64,000 nt of DNA from an uncultured Roseburia sp. (GTDB taxonomy: Bacteria > Bacillota > Clostridia > Lachnospirales > Lachnospiraceae): the NCBI GenBank assembly GCA_910587865.1, contig CAJUNX010000006.1, forward strand, positions 1-64,000, given 5' to 3'. Positions within the stretch are counted from its first letter, which is position 1. Every line of letters starts with the position of its first letter. This document shows, piece by piece, positions 1 through 7,910 of the stretch. The position numbers and the translations under genes were made by a program. The notes below the pieces were generated by a model. That model searched no databases. It saw only the letters and a program-made list of their open reading frames with translations, and was not told where the DNA came from.

Positions 1-1042
1 GGGTAAAGGCTGCGATAAATCCGCCCTCGGCCGGTCCGACGGCGCCTGGCAGCGGGAGGTTGCAGACGGCCAGCGTCAGAAGGGCCTGCAGTCCGGCGAT
101 CGTACTCCATGCCGGCCCGTCGACGCCGAATGCGCGGGCAACGATCCAGGGGACAGAATACAGCAGACCAAGCTGGAGGATGCACAGCAGAAGGACACGC
201 AGGGCGAGCCAGGGATTGCGTCGGATACAGGATGCACCCGCGGCATATTCACCGAGCTGCCGCCGAAGCGCTTCCTGTGTTTTTTCGGGCCTGCGGATCA
301 GGCGAAGGGCGGTGAGCAGCCGCAGCAGTCCCCGGCAGATGCGCTGTGCGAAGCCGGGGAAAAACATCATGATGCCCATTGCAAGTGTCAGAAGGATCAT
401 CACGGCGGCTCCGTAGAAAAGCAGCGGACCGAGCCGTTCCGACATGACGGCGCATACCCCGGGCAAAAACAGGGCGCAGGCGCCGCTCCAGAGCAGGGTG
501 GCGGTCTGATAGCAGGCAGCGATCAGCATCATGTCAAGCGCGCCGTGTGCGGCAGGTATCTGATCGCGGCTCATGTAGCAGATCTGTGCAGGCTGTCCGC
601 CGGTGGCGGACGGCGTGACAGAGCTGAAATAAAAGCCGGCAAAGGAGTATCCAAGGCAGCGGCGGAACAGAACAGGATGGCCAAGCCGTCTTAAAATCTG
701 CCAGGTGCACAGCGCTTCGCAGCTCACATAGCCGATGATCAGCAAAAATCCTGCGGGCAGATAAATGGGATTAAAGTGACGCAGGGCCGATAAAAGCTGT
801 GCGGGGGAGAGATCGCGCAGGAGTACGGCTGCGGTGAGTCCCATCAGAAAGAGCAGAAACAAAAGTCCCGCCCACTGTTTCCGGGGTCTGCCGTGTGCGT
901 TGTCCTTCTGTCCTGCGCAGACGCAGGAATCCGTGAAGTCCGTCTGCCCCGGACCGCTGCGTGCAATGGGGCGGTTCGTCTGTCCTGCGCAGACGCAGGA
1001 ACACGTGAAGTCCGTCTGCTGCGGACGATTACGGGCGCTCAT
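1..1042 (-). CDS. Lysylphosphatidylglycerol synthase TM-region / UPF0104 flippase-like membrane protein (partial)
   Basis: Polytopic membrane protein that runs off the left edge, so its C-terminus is missing. The frame contains the family signatures of the MprF/YbhN-type flippase domain: a segment SSVTPSATGGQPAQ about 135 residues in, and near the window edge NLPLPGAVGPAEGG. Such proteins are thought to flip or handle aminoacylated or glycosylated lipids. The start ATG at 1042 overlaps the TGA of the upstream glycosyltransferase (ATGA), which fixes the start and implies translational coupling, so a shared role in glycolipid metabolism is a reasonable inference. Odd feature: the first 45 or so residues before the first membrane helix are hydrophilic and Cys-containing, with a 24-codon direct repeat (QTDFT...CVCAGQ twice). 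Confidence 0.8.
   Translation of the reverse strand, partial: MSARNRPQQTDFTCSCVCAGQTNRPIARSGPGQTDFTDSCVCAGQKDNAHGRPRKQWAGLLFLLFLMGLTAAVLLRDLSPAQLLSALRHFNPIYLPAGFLLIIGYVSCEALCTWQILRRLGHPVLFRRCLGYSFAGFYFSSVTPSATGGQPAQICYMSRDQIPAAHGALDMMLIAACYQTATLLWSGACALFLPGVCAVMSERLGPLLFYGAAVMILLTLAMGIMMFFPGFAQRICRGLLRLLTALRLIRRPEKTQEALRRQLGEYAAGASCIRRNPWLALRVLLLCILQLGLLYSVPWIVARAFGVDGPAWSTIAGLQALLTLAVCNLPLPGAVGPAEGGFIAAFT
908..1019. repeat. In-frame 72-bp-spaced direct repeat in the flippase N-terminus
   Basis: Two nearly identical 40-base copies (908-947 and 980-1019) lie 72 bases apart, exactly 24 codons, so the reading frame is kept. They encode the two QTDFT-x-SCVCAGQ segments of the N-terminal extension. 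Confidence 0.75.
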
Positions 1043-2151
1043 GCCGCCGCTCCTTTCTGCGCAAGCGCTGCAAGCACCGTACACAGCCGTTCCGTTTCCA
1101 GCTGTTCTTTCACATGAGCCATGCGGGTACGGACAGCGGACAGAAGCTGCGGATCCTCCAAAAGCAGCCGGATTTCCCAGGCGCAGTCTGCTCTGCCCGC
1201 CGTCCAGCCGATGCCGCGCTCCGTGAGCCAGCGCGCGTTGCTGCGCTCCTGAAGCAGGGAAGGCTTTAGGGTGAATACGGGTACCTGGGAGTAGATGGTT
1301 TCAAATAAGGTGATGCCGCCCGGTTTGGTGACGATCAGATCGGCCTGTGCCATATACTCCCATACATGGGAGGTGTAGCCGATCACCTGAATATTTGCGA
1401 AACGTCCCTGAAGCTTCTGATACAGTTTTTCATTCTGTCCGGTGATGACGGTGGTCTGTGTATCCGGAATCGTGTTCAGATCCGCATAAAAAGTAAGATC
1501 CGTCGGCAGCAGTCCGAGCCCGCCGCCCATGACGAGAAGATGGCGGGTGCTTTCCCCGCGCTGCGGGGCGGGTGCCGGTGCTTCTTTTTCGGACAGCCGG
1601 GAGAGGCAGCGGAATTCTTCGCGGACCGGGATACCCGTAACACAGATGACGGACGGATCCACGCCGCGTGCACTCAGGCGGTCCCGAATCTCCGTGGTGG
1701 GGACCAGGTAGCAGTCGGTGTGCCGGTTGATCCATTCGGGATGGGAGGAAATGTCGGTGATGCAGGTGACAAGCGGCAGGGAAAGTCCGGTCTCTTCCTT
1801 CAGGAGAGAGACAAGCTGAGCGCACAGCGGATGTGTGGCGAGTACCGCGTCCGGCTTTTTTTCGCAGAGCAGCGCCGCAAGCCTGTCCAGAAGAAGATCA
1901 TGAAAGGGCGGCCGCGCATCGGGGTGTCCGAGGGACGTAAGCCGGTAGTAGAGGTTAAACAATGCGCCCGCATGTGTGACGAGCAGGCCGAAGCTTCTAT
2001 ACATAAGCCCGGAGAGCGCAGGCAGGGCGTAATCGACAAAATCCACAATCTCCGCTGAGGTATCGGGAAGGCAGCACAGCTGCTGGCGGAGCGATTGTGA
2101 GGCGGCCAGATGTCCGTTTCCGAATCTGCCGGTGAGTATCAGTATCTTCAT
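1039..2151 (-). CDS. MGDG-synthase/UgtP-like processive diacylglycerol glycosyltransferase
   Basis: 370 residues. The N-terminus MKILILTGRFGNGHLAAS is the MGDG synthase-type beginning (GxGH for acceptor handling), followed by the conserved DFVDY and LYYRLT segments. The C-terminal half has the GT28-type nucleotide-sugar site: GYTSHVWEYMAQADLIVTKPGG. Relatives transfer glucose or galactose from UDP-sugars to diacylglycerol at the inner membrane face, or act as MurG-like enzymes. A purine-rich ribosome binding site (AAGGGAG) precedes the ATG. It overlaps the downstream flippase-like gene by 4 bases. The exact sugar cannot be read from the sequence. Confidence 0.82.
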   Translation of the reverse strand: MKILILTGRFGNGHLAASQSLRQQLCCLPDTSAEIVDFVDYALPALSGLMYRSFGLLVTHAGALFNLYYRLTSLGHPDARPPFHDLLLDRLAALLCEKKPDAVLATHPLCAQLVSLLKEETGLSLPLVTCITDISSHPEWINRHTDCYLVPTTEIRDRLSARGVDPSVICVTGIPVREEFRCLSRLSEKEAPAPAPQRGESTRHLLVMGGGLGLLPTDLTFYADLNTIPDTQTTVITGQNEKLYQKLQGRFANIQVIGYTSHVWEYMAQADLIVTKPGGITLFETIYSQVPVFTLKPSLLQERSNARWLTERGIGWTAGRADCAWEIRLLLEDPQLLSAVRTRMAHVKEQLETERLCTVLAALAQKGAAA

Positions 2152-2346
2152 ATGTAAAACACTCCCTTCTGTTTCTGAATTTCTTAACAGTATAGCAGGT
2201 CTTTTTTAAATCCATGAGATAGAAAACTTAAAAATTTGGAAAGAAACCGGGTAAAAATCCGGAAGGCCAGAGGTGGCAGGACAAAACGGTCCGCCGGCAG
2301 GAAATCTGCGCGGGACTTGCGTTTTGTCGGCGGATATGATAAAGTA

Positions 2347-2395
2347 GAGGTCGCTGCAGAATGCGCGGCACGTCAGTTCGAGACCTTCCTGACGT
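2347..2395 (+). promoter_or_regulatory. Pseudoknotted leader before queT-like gene; candidate preQ1-type riboswitch
   Basis: A 7-bp hairpin (2370-2376 with 2389-2395, ACGTCAG/CTGACGT) has a 12-base loop. The loop segment GACCTT (2382-2387) can pair with upstream GAGGTC (2347-2352), giving an H-type pseudoknot. A small hairpin fits between (2354-2368). It is followed by an A-rich tail, AAAACAAAACTAAAGGAG, that merges with the Shine-Dalgarno sequence. QueT genes are commonly controlled by preQ1 riboswitches, and an A-rich strand joining a pseudoknot to the ribosome binding site is typical of them. The class could not be matched from memory. Confidence 0.45.
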
Positions 2396-2422
2396 AAAAC
2401 AAAACTAAAGGAGAATGAGAAG

Positions 2423-2977
2423 ATGAGAAACAAAAAGGTACTGTTTATGGTCCAGGCTGCGATGATCGCGGCCATCTATGTCGTGATGACCTGTCTGATC
2501 CAGGTATTTAACCTGGCGTCCGGGGCGATTCAGGTCCGGATTTCGGAGGCGCTTACCGTGCTGCCGTATTTTACGCCGGCAGCGGTTCCGGGGCTTTCCA
2601 TCGGCTGTCTGATTGCGAATCTTGTGACGGGAGCGCCGGTTTACGACGTGGTCTTCGGAAGTATCGCGACATTTGCAGGCGCGGTCGGGACATATCTGCT
2701 GCGGAAGCATAAGTTTCTGTGCACGCTCGCCCCGGTTGCCGCGAACATGCTTATCATCCCGTTTGTGCTGCGGTACGGCTACGGGCTTGTCATGGAGTTC
2801 GGCGGCAGGGACTGGTCGATCCCGTTTTATATGCTGACCGTGGGGATCGGAGAGGTGATCTGCTGCTGCGTGCTCGGCGTGATTTTGCGAAAGGCACTGG
2901 AGCCGCTGCGGCACGTGCTCTTCGGCGATGCGTCGGGACAGGCATCCGGATGCGTTGCGGGAAGAGAAAAAGCCTGA
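2423..2977 (+). CDS. queT: QueT-family transporter (probable queuosine precursor uptake, ECF S component)
   Basis: 184 residues with about five hydrophobic helices. The segment RISEALTVLPYFTPAAVPGLSIGCLIANLVTG is characteristic of the QueT family (COG4708), membrane S components thought to bring in queuine/preQ1-type precursors using a shared ECF energising module. The start has a good ribosome binding site (AAAGGAG, 7 bases upstream). The pseudoknotted leader just upstream fits regulation by the substrate. The last 20 or so residues are hydrophilic and variable. Confidence 0.85.
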   Translation: MRNKKVLFMVQAAMIAAIYVVMTCLIQVFNLASGAIQVRISEALTVLPYFTPAAVPGLSIGCLIANLVTGAPVYDVVFGSIATFAGAVGTYLLRKHKFLCTLAPVAANMLIIPFVLRYGYGLVMEFGGRDWSIPFYMLTVGIGEVICCCVLGVILRKALEPLRHVLFGDASGQASGCVAGREKA

Positions 2978-2999
2978 CAAAACGAAAGGAGAGACAGGA

Positions 3000-3731
3000 A
3001 TGCGTTTACTGATCATACGGCACGGGGATCCGGATTATGAACACGACTCACTCACCCCGCAGGGATGGAGGGAGGCAGAGCTGTTATCGGAGCGGCTGGC
3101 GAAGCTTGACATCAGAGCATGTTATGTCTCGCCGCTCGGGAGGGCGAAGGATACGGCGTCTTTAACGCTGAAAAAGCTGGGATGCACCGCGACGGAATGT
3201 GAGTGGCTGCGGGAATTTTTCGTGCCGATCGACCGGCCGGACGTGCCTGACCGAAAAAAGATTCCATGGGACTGGCTGCCGCAGGACTGGCTTGCCGAGA
3301 GGGCATTCTATGACCGCGGGCAGTGGATGGAGCATTCGGTGATGCAGGCCGCCGGGATGCGGGAGGAGTATACGCGCGTGACGAAGGAATTTGACGCGCT
3401 TCTGGCGTCACACGGCTATGAGCGCGACGGGGAATATTACCGCGCGGTGCACCCGAACCGGGATATTCTGGCGTTTTTCTGTCACTTCGGGCTGGAGTGC
3501 GTGCTGCTGTCCCATCTGATGCATGTCTCTCCCATGATTTTATGGCATCAGATGTGTGCGGCGCCGTCCTCGGTGACGACGGTTTACACGGAGGAGCGGA
3601 GAGCGGGGATTGCGGGATTCCGCGTCTGCGGGTTCGGGGATACCTCCCATCTGTATGCAGGCGGGGAGGAGCCGTCCTTTGCGGCGCGCTTCTGCGAGAC
3701 ATACGACAGCGAGGGCGAGCGGAGGGACTAG
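3000..3731 (+). CDS. Histidine phosphatase (phosphoglycerate mutase-like)
   Basis: 243 residues. The start at 3000 is chosen because AAAGGAGAGACAGGA precedes it and the protein then begins MRLLIIRHGDPDYE, with the RHG phosphohistidine motif at residues 7-9 where the family has it. YVSPLGRAKDTA is the second conserved segment (second active-site Arg), and the later FFCHFGLE supplies a late His. A roughly 60-residue insertion lies between. It is 22 bases downstream of the queT-like gene and probably cotranscribed. The substrate is not predictable; this branch-2 histidine phosphatase superfamily includes many small-molecule phosphatases. Confidence 0.8.
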   Translation: MRLLIIRHGDPDYEHDSLTPQGWREAELLSERLAKLDIRACYVSPLGRAKDTASLTLKKLGCTATECEWLREFFVPIDRPDVPDRKKIPWDWLPQDWLAERAFYDRGQWMEHSVMQAAGMREEYTRVTKEFDALLASHGYERDGEYYRAVHPNRDILAFFCHFGLECVLLSHLMHVSPMILWHQMCAAPSSVTTVYTEERRAGIAGFRVCGFGDTSHLYAGGEEPSFAARFCETYDSEGERRD

Positions 3732-3803
3732 TGTCGCTGGCATGCAGCCATACGGGATCTGCAGGTTGAAAAGAGATAAGACGGTAAGAGGGAGGAATCT
3801 GCG

Positions 3804-5591
3804 ATGAAGAAGATACTGGATCTGATCACGGAAAAGGTGACGGCGGCCTTTGCGGAAGCCGGATACGATGCAAAATATGGAAAGGTGACGGTCTCAAACC
3901 GTCCGGATCTCTGCGAGTACCAGTGCAACGGCGCGATGGCGGCGGCAAAGGAGTATAAAAAGGCGCCGTTTCTGATCGCCGATGAGATTGCGGCAAAGCT
4001 TGCGGTCGATCCGGTATTTTCCATGGCAGAGTCGGTAAAGCCTGGATTTTTAAACTTAAAGCTGACGGAGGAGTATCTGGCGGATTATGTGGCGCAGATG
4101 CAGGCTGACGAGGGGCGATTCGGCTGTGAGAAGACGGCGGAGCCCATGACGATCATGGTGGATTACGGCGGGCCGAATGTCGCGAAGCCGCTTCATGTGG
4201 GACATCTGCGCTCGGCGATCATCGGCGAGAGCGTAAAGCGGATCGGGAGATTCATGGGCCACAATATGATCGGCGACGTGCATTTGGGCGACTGGGGGCT
4301 TCAGATGGGACTGATCATCACGGAGCTCAGGGAACGCAGGCCAGAGCTTGTCTATTTCGACGAGGGCTATAAGGGGGAATACCCAGAGGAGGCTCCGTTT
4401 ACGATCGCGGAGCTCGAGGAGATCTACCCGACGGCCAGCGGGAAGTCAAAGGTCAGCGAGGCGTTTAAGGAGGAAGCGATGCAGGCGACCTGGGAGCTGC
4501 AGCACGGCAGGAGAGGATATCAGGCGCTGCTGGCTCACATTTTAAATGTTTCGGTGACGGATTTGAAGCGCAATTATGAGAACCTGAATGTCTCCTTTGA
4601 GCTGTGGAAGGGGGAGTCCGACGCGCAGCCCTATATCCCGGATATGGTGCAGAAGATGAAGGACGACGGCTATGCGTATCTGTCGGACGGCGCGCTCGTC
4701 GTGGATGTGAAGGAGGAGACCGACACGAAGGAGGTGCCGCCGTGCATGATTTTAAAATCGGACGGCGCGTCTCTCTACAACACGACGGATCTCGCGACGA
4801 TCGTGTGGCGGATGAAAGATTACAATCCGGATCAGATCATCTATGTTGTGGACAAGCGGCAGGAGCTTTATTTTACCCAGGTGTTCCGCTGCGCGAGGAA
4901 GACCGGGCTTGTAAAGCCGGAGACCGGATTAAAGTTTCTCGGGTTTGGAACGATGAACGGGAGGGACGGAAAGCCCTTTAAGACGCGCGAGGGCGGTGTG
5001 ATGCGGCTCGAGTACCTGGTGGACAGCGTCAATGAGGAGATGTTAAAAAAGATTACGGAGAATCAGAAGGAAAAGGAGAATCTGTGCATTGACGCGGACG
5101 AGGCGGCGGAGACGGCGCGCATGATCGCACTTGCGGCCATCAAGTACGGCGATCTCTCGAATCAGGCGGTGAAGGATTATATCTTTGACGTCGACCGGTT
5201 TACTTCCTTTGAGGGGAATACAGGCCCGTATATACTGTATACGATCGTAAGAATTAAATCAATCTTAAATAAATTCTATGGATCCGGGAAAACGGCGGAC
5301 GGCGCCCGGATCGGGGCGGCGCACTCAAAGAGCGGGAAGGATCTCATGCTTGCCATTGTTGGCTTTAACGCCATGGCGGAGCAGGCATTCGCAGAGACGG
5401 CGCCGCACAAGATATGCGCGTTCATTTATGAGCTGGCGAACGCATTTAACAGCTTTTATCACGAGACAAAAATCCTGTCCGAGGAGGATGAAAAGACACA
5501 GAAGTCCTACATCTGTCTGCTGGAGCTGACAAAGTCGGTGCTTGAGACCTGCATCGGTCTGCTTGGTTTTTCCGCGCCGGAGCGGATGTAG
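3804..5591 (+). CDS. argS: Arginyl-tRNA synthetase
   Basis: 595 residues, close to the usual size. The N-terminal Add-1 domain is present (residues 1-110), then the class I HIGH-type signature as NVAKPLHVGHLRS, then the Rossmann core with the KMSKS-equivalent loop MNGRDGKPFKTREGG, and a C-terminal anticodon-binding helical domain (about 470-595) ending FSAPERM. It charges tRNA-Arg in the cytoplasm. GAGGGAGGAA lies before the ATG. It ends 6 bases before the convergent ATPase gene. Confidence 0.95.
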   Translation: MKKILDLITEKVTAAFAEAGYDAKYGKVTVSNRPDLCEYQCNGAMAAAKEYKKAPFLIADEIAAKLAVDPVFSMAESVKPGFLNLKLTEEYLADYVAQMQADEGRFGCEKTAEPMTIMVDYGGPNVAKPLHVGHLRSAIIGESVKRIGRFMGHNMIGDVHLGDWGLQMGLIITELRERRPELVYFDEGYKGEYPEEAPFTIAELEEIYPTASGKSKVSEAFKEEAMQATWELQHGRRGYQALLAHILNVSVTDLKRNYENLNVSFELWKGESDAQPYIPDMVQKMKDDGYAYLSDGALVVDVKEETDTKEVPPCMILKSDGASLYNTTDLATIVWRMKDYNPDQIIYVVDKRQELYFTQVFRCARKTGLVKPETGLKFLGFGTMNGRDGKPFKTREGGVMRLEYLVDSVNEEMLKKITENQKEKENLCIDADEAAETARMIALAAIKYGDLSNQAVKDYIFDVDRFTSFEGNTGPYILYTIVRIKSILNKFYGSGKTADGARIGAAHSKSGKDLMLAIVGFNAMAEQAFAETAPHKICAFIYELANAFNSFYHETKILSEEDEKTQKSYICLLELTKSVLETCIGLLGFSAPERM

Positions 5592-5597
5592 CGGGTC

Positions 5598-6455
5598 TTA
5601 CTCAAATTCGTGCGCATGCTTCTGAAAAAAATCATAGAACGTGCGCACGTTCGGCAGCTCGTTAAAACGTTTAACATCGACCGGATCCTCGTTGAGATCA
5701 TAGATCTTCGCCCCGCGGATCGCCAGGAAAAAAGGCGAGTGGGTCGAGAGGATATACTGGCAGCCGAAAAAGCGCGCGGAATTTTCGATAAACTCCGCGA
5801 GTTCGATCTGCCGTTCGGCGGAGAGGCTGTTTTCCGGCTCGTCGAGCAGATAGAGGGCGTTTTCCGACATTTTTTCCACAAAAAAGCGGTAGGCGCTCTC
5901 GCCGTTTGAGTACTCCCTCACATTGTCCATCAGCTCTTTTCTCACGTAGCGCGACTGGGTTTTGCTTCTCGCCTGGTTCACTTTTCTCAGTTTTTCATAG
6001 TCATCGATTGATTTCAGCTGAAAATGCGCGTATTTATTTTCCAGATATTCCTTAAAAAGTGTCTCGCGCTTCTGATCAATCCCAAGATTCAGGCTGCGGA
6101 TGTTTAACATATAGTCGAAGACATCGTCGCTGGTGAGGATGCAGCTCTCCTTCGGCAGAGGGTGCGCGCACTTCTGCGTGCAGAGCGCCAGGTAGTCGTC
6201 GTAGAAGTTCGAGCGGTTGCCCGGCGTGTCGCGGAAGAGACCGATTTTTTCCGCGATGACATTTAAGGCCGTCGATTTTCCCGTGCCGTTGCCGCCATTA
6301 AGGATCGTGACCGGCTCAAAATCGATGCGCCGGAACCGGTGCTTTGAGAGGATCCCGAAGGGGTAGAAGGAATCGTAGCAGGTGCGCCGGATCGAAAAGA
6401 AAAAGGATGTCTCATCCTCCCGCTCGGGAAAGGTAAATTCGCTTAAGTAGATCAT
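5598..6455 (-). CDS. AAA family ATPase (ABC/SMC-like head, no nuclease domain)
   Basis: 285 residues. The start at 6455 is chosen because AGGAGG lies 9 bases upstream. Walker A is TILNGGNGTGKSTALN (about residue 60), and a late Walker B with signature region reads YLLDEPENSLSAERQ, followed by the H-loop ILSTHSPF. This arrangement is that of small ABC-type ATPases often annotated as predicted ATPases. No TOPRIM, HNH or other effector domain is visible and no partner gene lies beside it, so a defence role cannot be argued from context. The tail is short and acidic. Confidence 0.75.
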   Translation of the reverse strand: MIYLSEFTFPEREDETSFFFSIRRTCYDSFYPFGILSKHRFRRIDFEPVTILNGGNGTGKSTALNVIAEKIGLFRDTPGNRSNFYDDYLALCTQKCAHPLPKESCILTSDDVFDYMLNIRSLNLGIDQKRETLFKEYLENKYAHFQLKSIDDYEKLRKVNQARSKTQSRYVRKELMDNVREYSNGESAYRFFVEKMSENALYLLDEPENSLSAERQIELAEFIENSARFFGCQYILSTHSPFFLAIRGAKIYDLNEDPVDVKRFNELPNVRTFYDFFQKHAHEFE

Positions 6456-6486
6456 ATTGTGCTGCCTCCTGTGATGGTCTGTGACA

Positions 6487-6492
6487 ATTATA
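6487..6492 (-). promoter_or_regulatory. Extended -10 element of the ATPase gene
   Basis: On the minus strand the sequence reads TGTTATAAT, a perfect -10 with an upstream TGn, 32 bases before the ATPase start. No good -35 is seen 17 bases upstream. Confidence 0.4.
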
Positions 6493-6550
6493 ACACACAG
6501 GGACGGATCCGGGTATCCTGATTTCGGAGCGTTTCGGGGAAAGAAACGGA

Positions 6551-6579
6551 TTGTGTTCCGCCGGAAGAACAGGTATAAT
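6551..6579 (+). promoter_or_regulatory. Sigma-A promoter of amino-acid permease gene
   Basis: TTGTGT (6551-6556), a 17-base spacer, then a perfect TATAAT (6574-6579), 43 bases before the permease start. Divergent to the ATPase promoter. Confidence 0.65.
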
Positions 6580-6621
6580 GCATGTGATACCATAAGATGA
6601 CAAAACGGAAGGATACCTATC

Positions 6622-7758
6622 ATGGAAAAGAAAAAGCTTACGGTCTGGGAGAGCGCCTGTATCATCACCGGCTACGGTGTCGGCGGAGGCGTGATGAGCA
6701 TGCCGTATCTGACGGAACGGACAGGATTTGCGGTATCGCTTGTGATTCTGGCGATCGCGCTTCTGGCCAGCTATGTGCTGCATCTGATGATCGCGGATCT
6801 GGCGGTGAAAAGCGACGGGGGACAGATCATTTCCTGTCTGTCTCGTTTTTTATTCCGGGGAAAGGGAAAAATGGCGCTGACCGTCCTGTTTTTCGTGCTG
6901 ATGGCGCTGATTCTGTGCACGAATCTGGCCGCCTATATTTCCGGCGCCGGGGAGATTCTGACAGAGCTTCTGCCCGTTCCGGGGATCGCGGCAAAGCTGC
7001 TTTTTTATGTGTCCGCGGCGGCGGTGGTGCTGTTCGGGCTGAAAGCCGTGGGGGTGAGCGAGAAAATCGCGGTTGCCGTGATTTTTATTCTGATCGGCGT
7101 GCTGGCCGTCGCCTCGCTGTTTGCGGAGCATCGCGCGATCGCGCTGTCGGGGACGTCGGGCAGGGCGGCGCTGGCTTATTTCGGTATGGCGATGTTTGCC
7201 ATGTCGGCGTTTTTCTCGATCCCGCAGGCCGTGGAGGGCCTGGGAGGGGAGGAAGGAAAGATTAAGAAGGCGGTGTTTCTCGGCCTGTTTAACAATTTTG
7301 TGCTGATCATTGTGATTTCGGCCTGCGCTCTTCTGGCGTCGACGGAGGTGACGGAGGTCGCAATGGTGGGCTGGAGCGCGGGCATCGGCGAATGGGCGCA
7401 GATCGTGGGCGGGGCGTTTACCGTGCTTGCGATGCTCACAACTTACTGGTCGATTTCCCTTGCGCTCGGATCCATCGTGCAGGAACAGACAAAGCTGGAT
7501 ACGAGGGTGTGCTGGATTCTGGCCACGCTGCCCTCGCTGATGTTATCCCTGCTGCCGCTGGGCGGTTTCATGGAATTTATGCGGCTTGCCGGAGGGCTGA
7601 TTGCCATCGTGGTGGCGGTGATGGTCGTTCCGGCCTACCGGAATGCCAGAAATGAGATGAGCGGTTCCCTGGCAGGAAGATACGGAACCACAGGGGTGCA
7701 GGCGCTGATCATTCTGGCGTATCTTCTGATGGGAATCGGGAGCGTGGTGACCGTATAA
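6622..7758 (+). CDS. Amino-acid permease of the aromatic/hydroxy amino acid (APC-like) type
   Basis: 378 residues with about eleven hydrophobic helices. The first helix begins WESACIITGYGVGGGVMSMPYL, the unwound G-rich helix 1 typical of LeuT-fold amino-acid/proton symporters, most like the tryptophan/tyrosine permease and HAAAP branch. It should sit in the cytoplasmic membrane and import an amino acid with protons or sodium. The substrate is not determinable. It stands alone with its own promoter and a strong hairpin after it. Confidence 0.72.
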   Translation: MEKKKLTVWESACIITGYGVGGGVMSMPYLTERTGFAVSLVILAIALLASYVLHLMIADLAVKSDGGQIISCLSRFLFRGKGKMALTVLFFVLMALILCTNLAAYISGAGEILTELLPVPGIAAKLLFYVSAAAVVLFGLKAVGVSEKIAVAVIFILIGVLAVASLFAEHRAIALSGTSGRAALAYFGMAMFAMSAFFSIPQAVEGLGGEEGKIKKAVFLGLFNNFVLIIVISACALLASTEVTEVAMVGWSAGIGEWAQIVGGAFTVLAMLTTYWSISLALGSIVQEQTKLDTRVCWILATLPSLMLSLLPLGGFMEFMRLAGGLIAIVVAVMVVPAYRNARNEMSGSLAGRYGTTGVQALIILAYLLMGIGSVVTV

Positions 7759-7785
7759 CACGGCGCGGACAAAAATCAAAGCATA

Positions 7786-7822
7786 GTGTGAAAAAATCAG
7801 CTCAATCGCTGATTTTTCACAC
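7786..7822 (+). terminator. Strong stem-loop after permease gene
   Basis: A 15-bp nearly perfect stem (GTGTGAAAAA.ATCAGC with GCTGATTTTTCACAC) and a 6-base loop. The T-run lies within the 3' arm, so it can act as an intrinsic terminator, in principle in both directions. Confidence 0.65.
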
Positions 7823-7910
7823 GGCTGTTTGTGTCGGAGCGTCACAAATGAGCCTTGCCGGATCCCGTCGCAAACGCTCCGGAATGGAGATTAAGATGAG
7901 GGGGAGAGGG

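Noticed and set aside
1366..2058. 230-codon + strand frame
   Set aside because: Antisense to the glycosyltransferase gene whose motifs and ribosome binding site are clear.
3732..3803. T-box leader for argS
   Set aside because: The gap is only 72 bases, too short for a T-box, and no T-box motif is seen.
5598..6455. Lone AAA ATPase as an OLD/Gabija-like defence gene
   Set aside because: No TOPRIM or partner helicase gene is present; flanked by argS and a permease.
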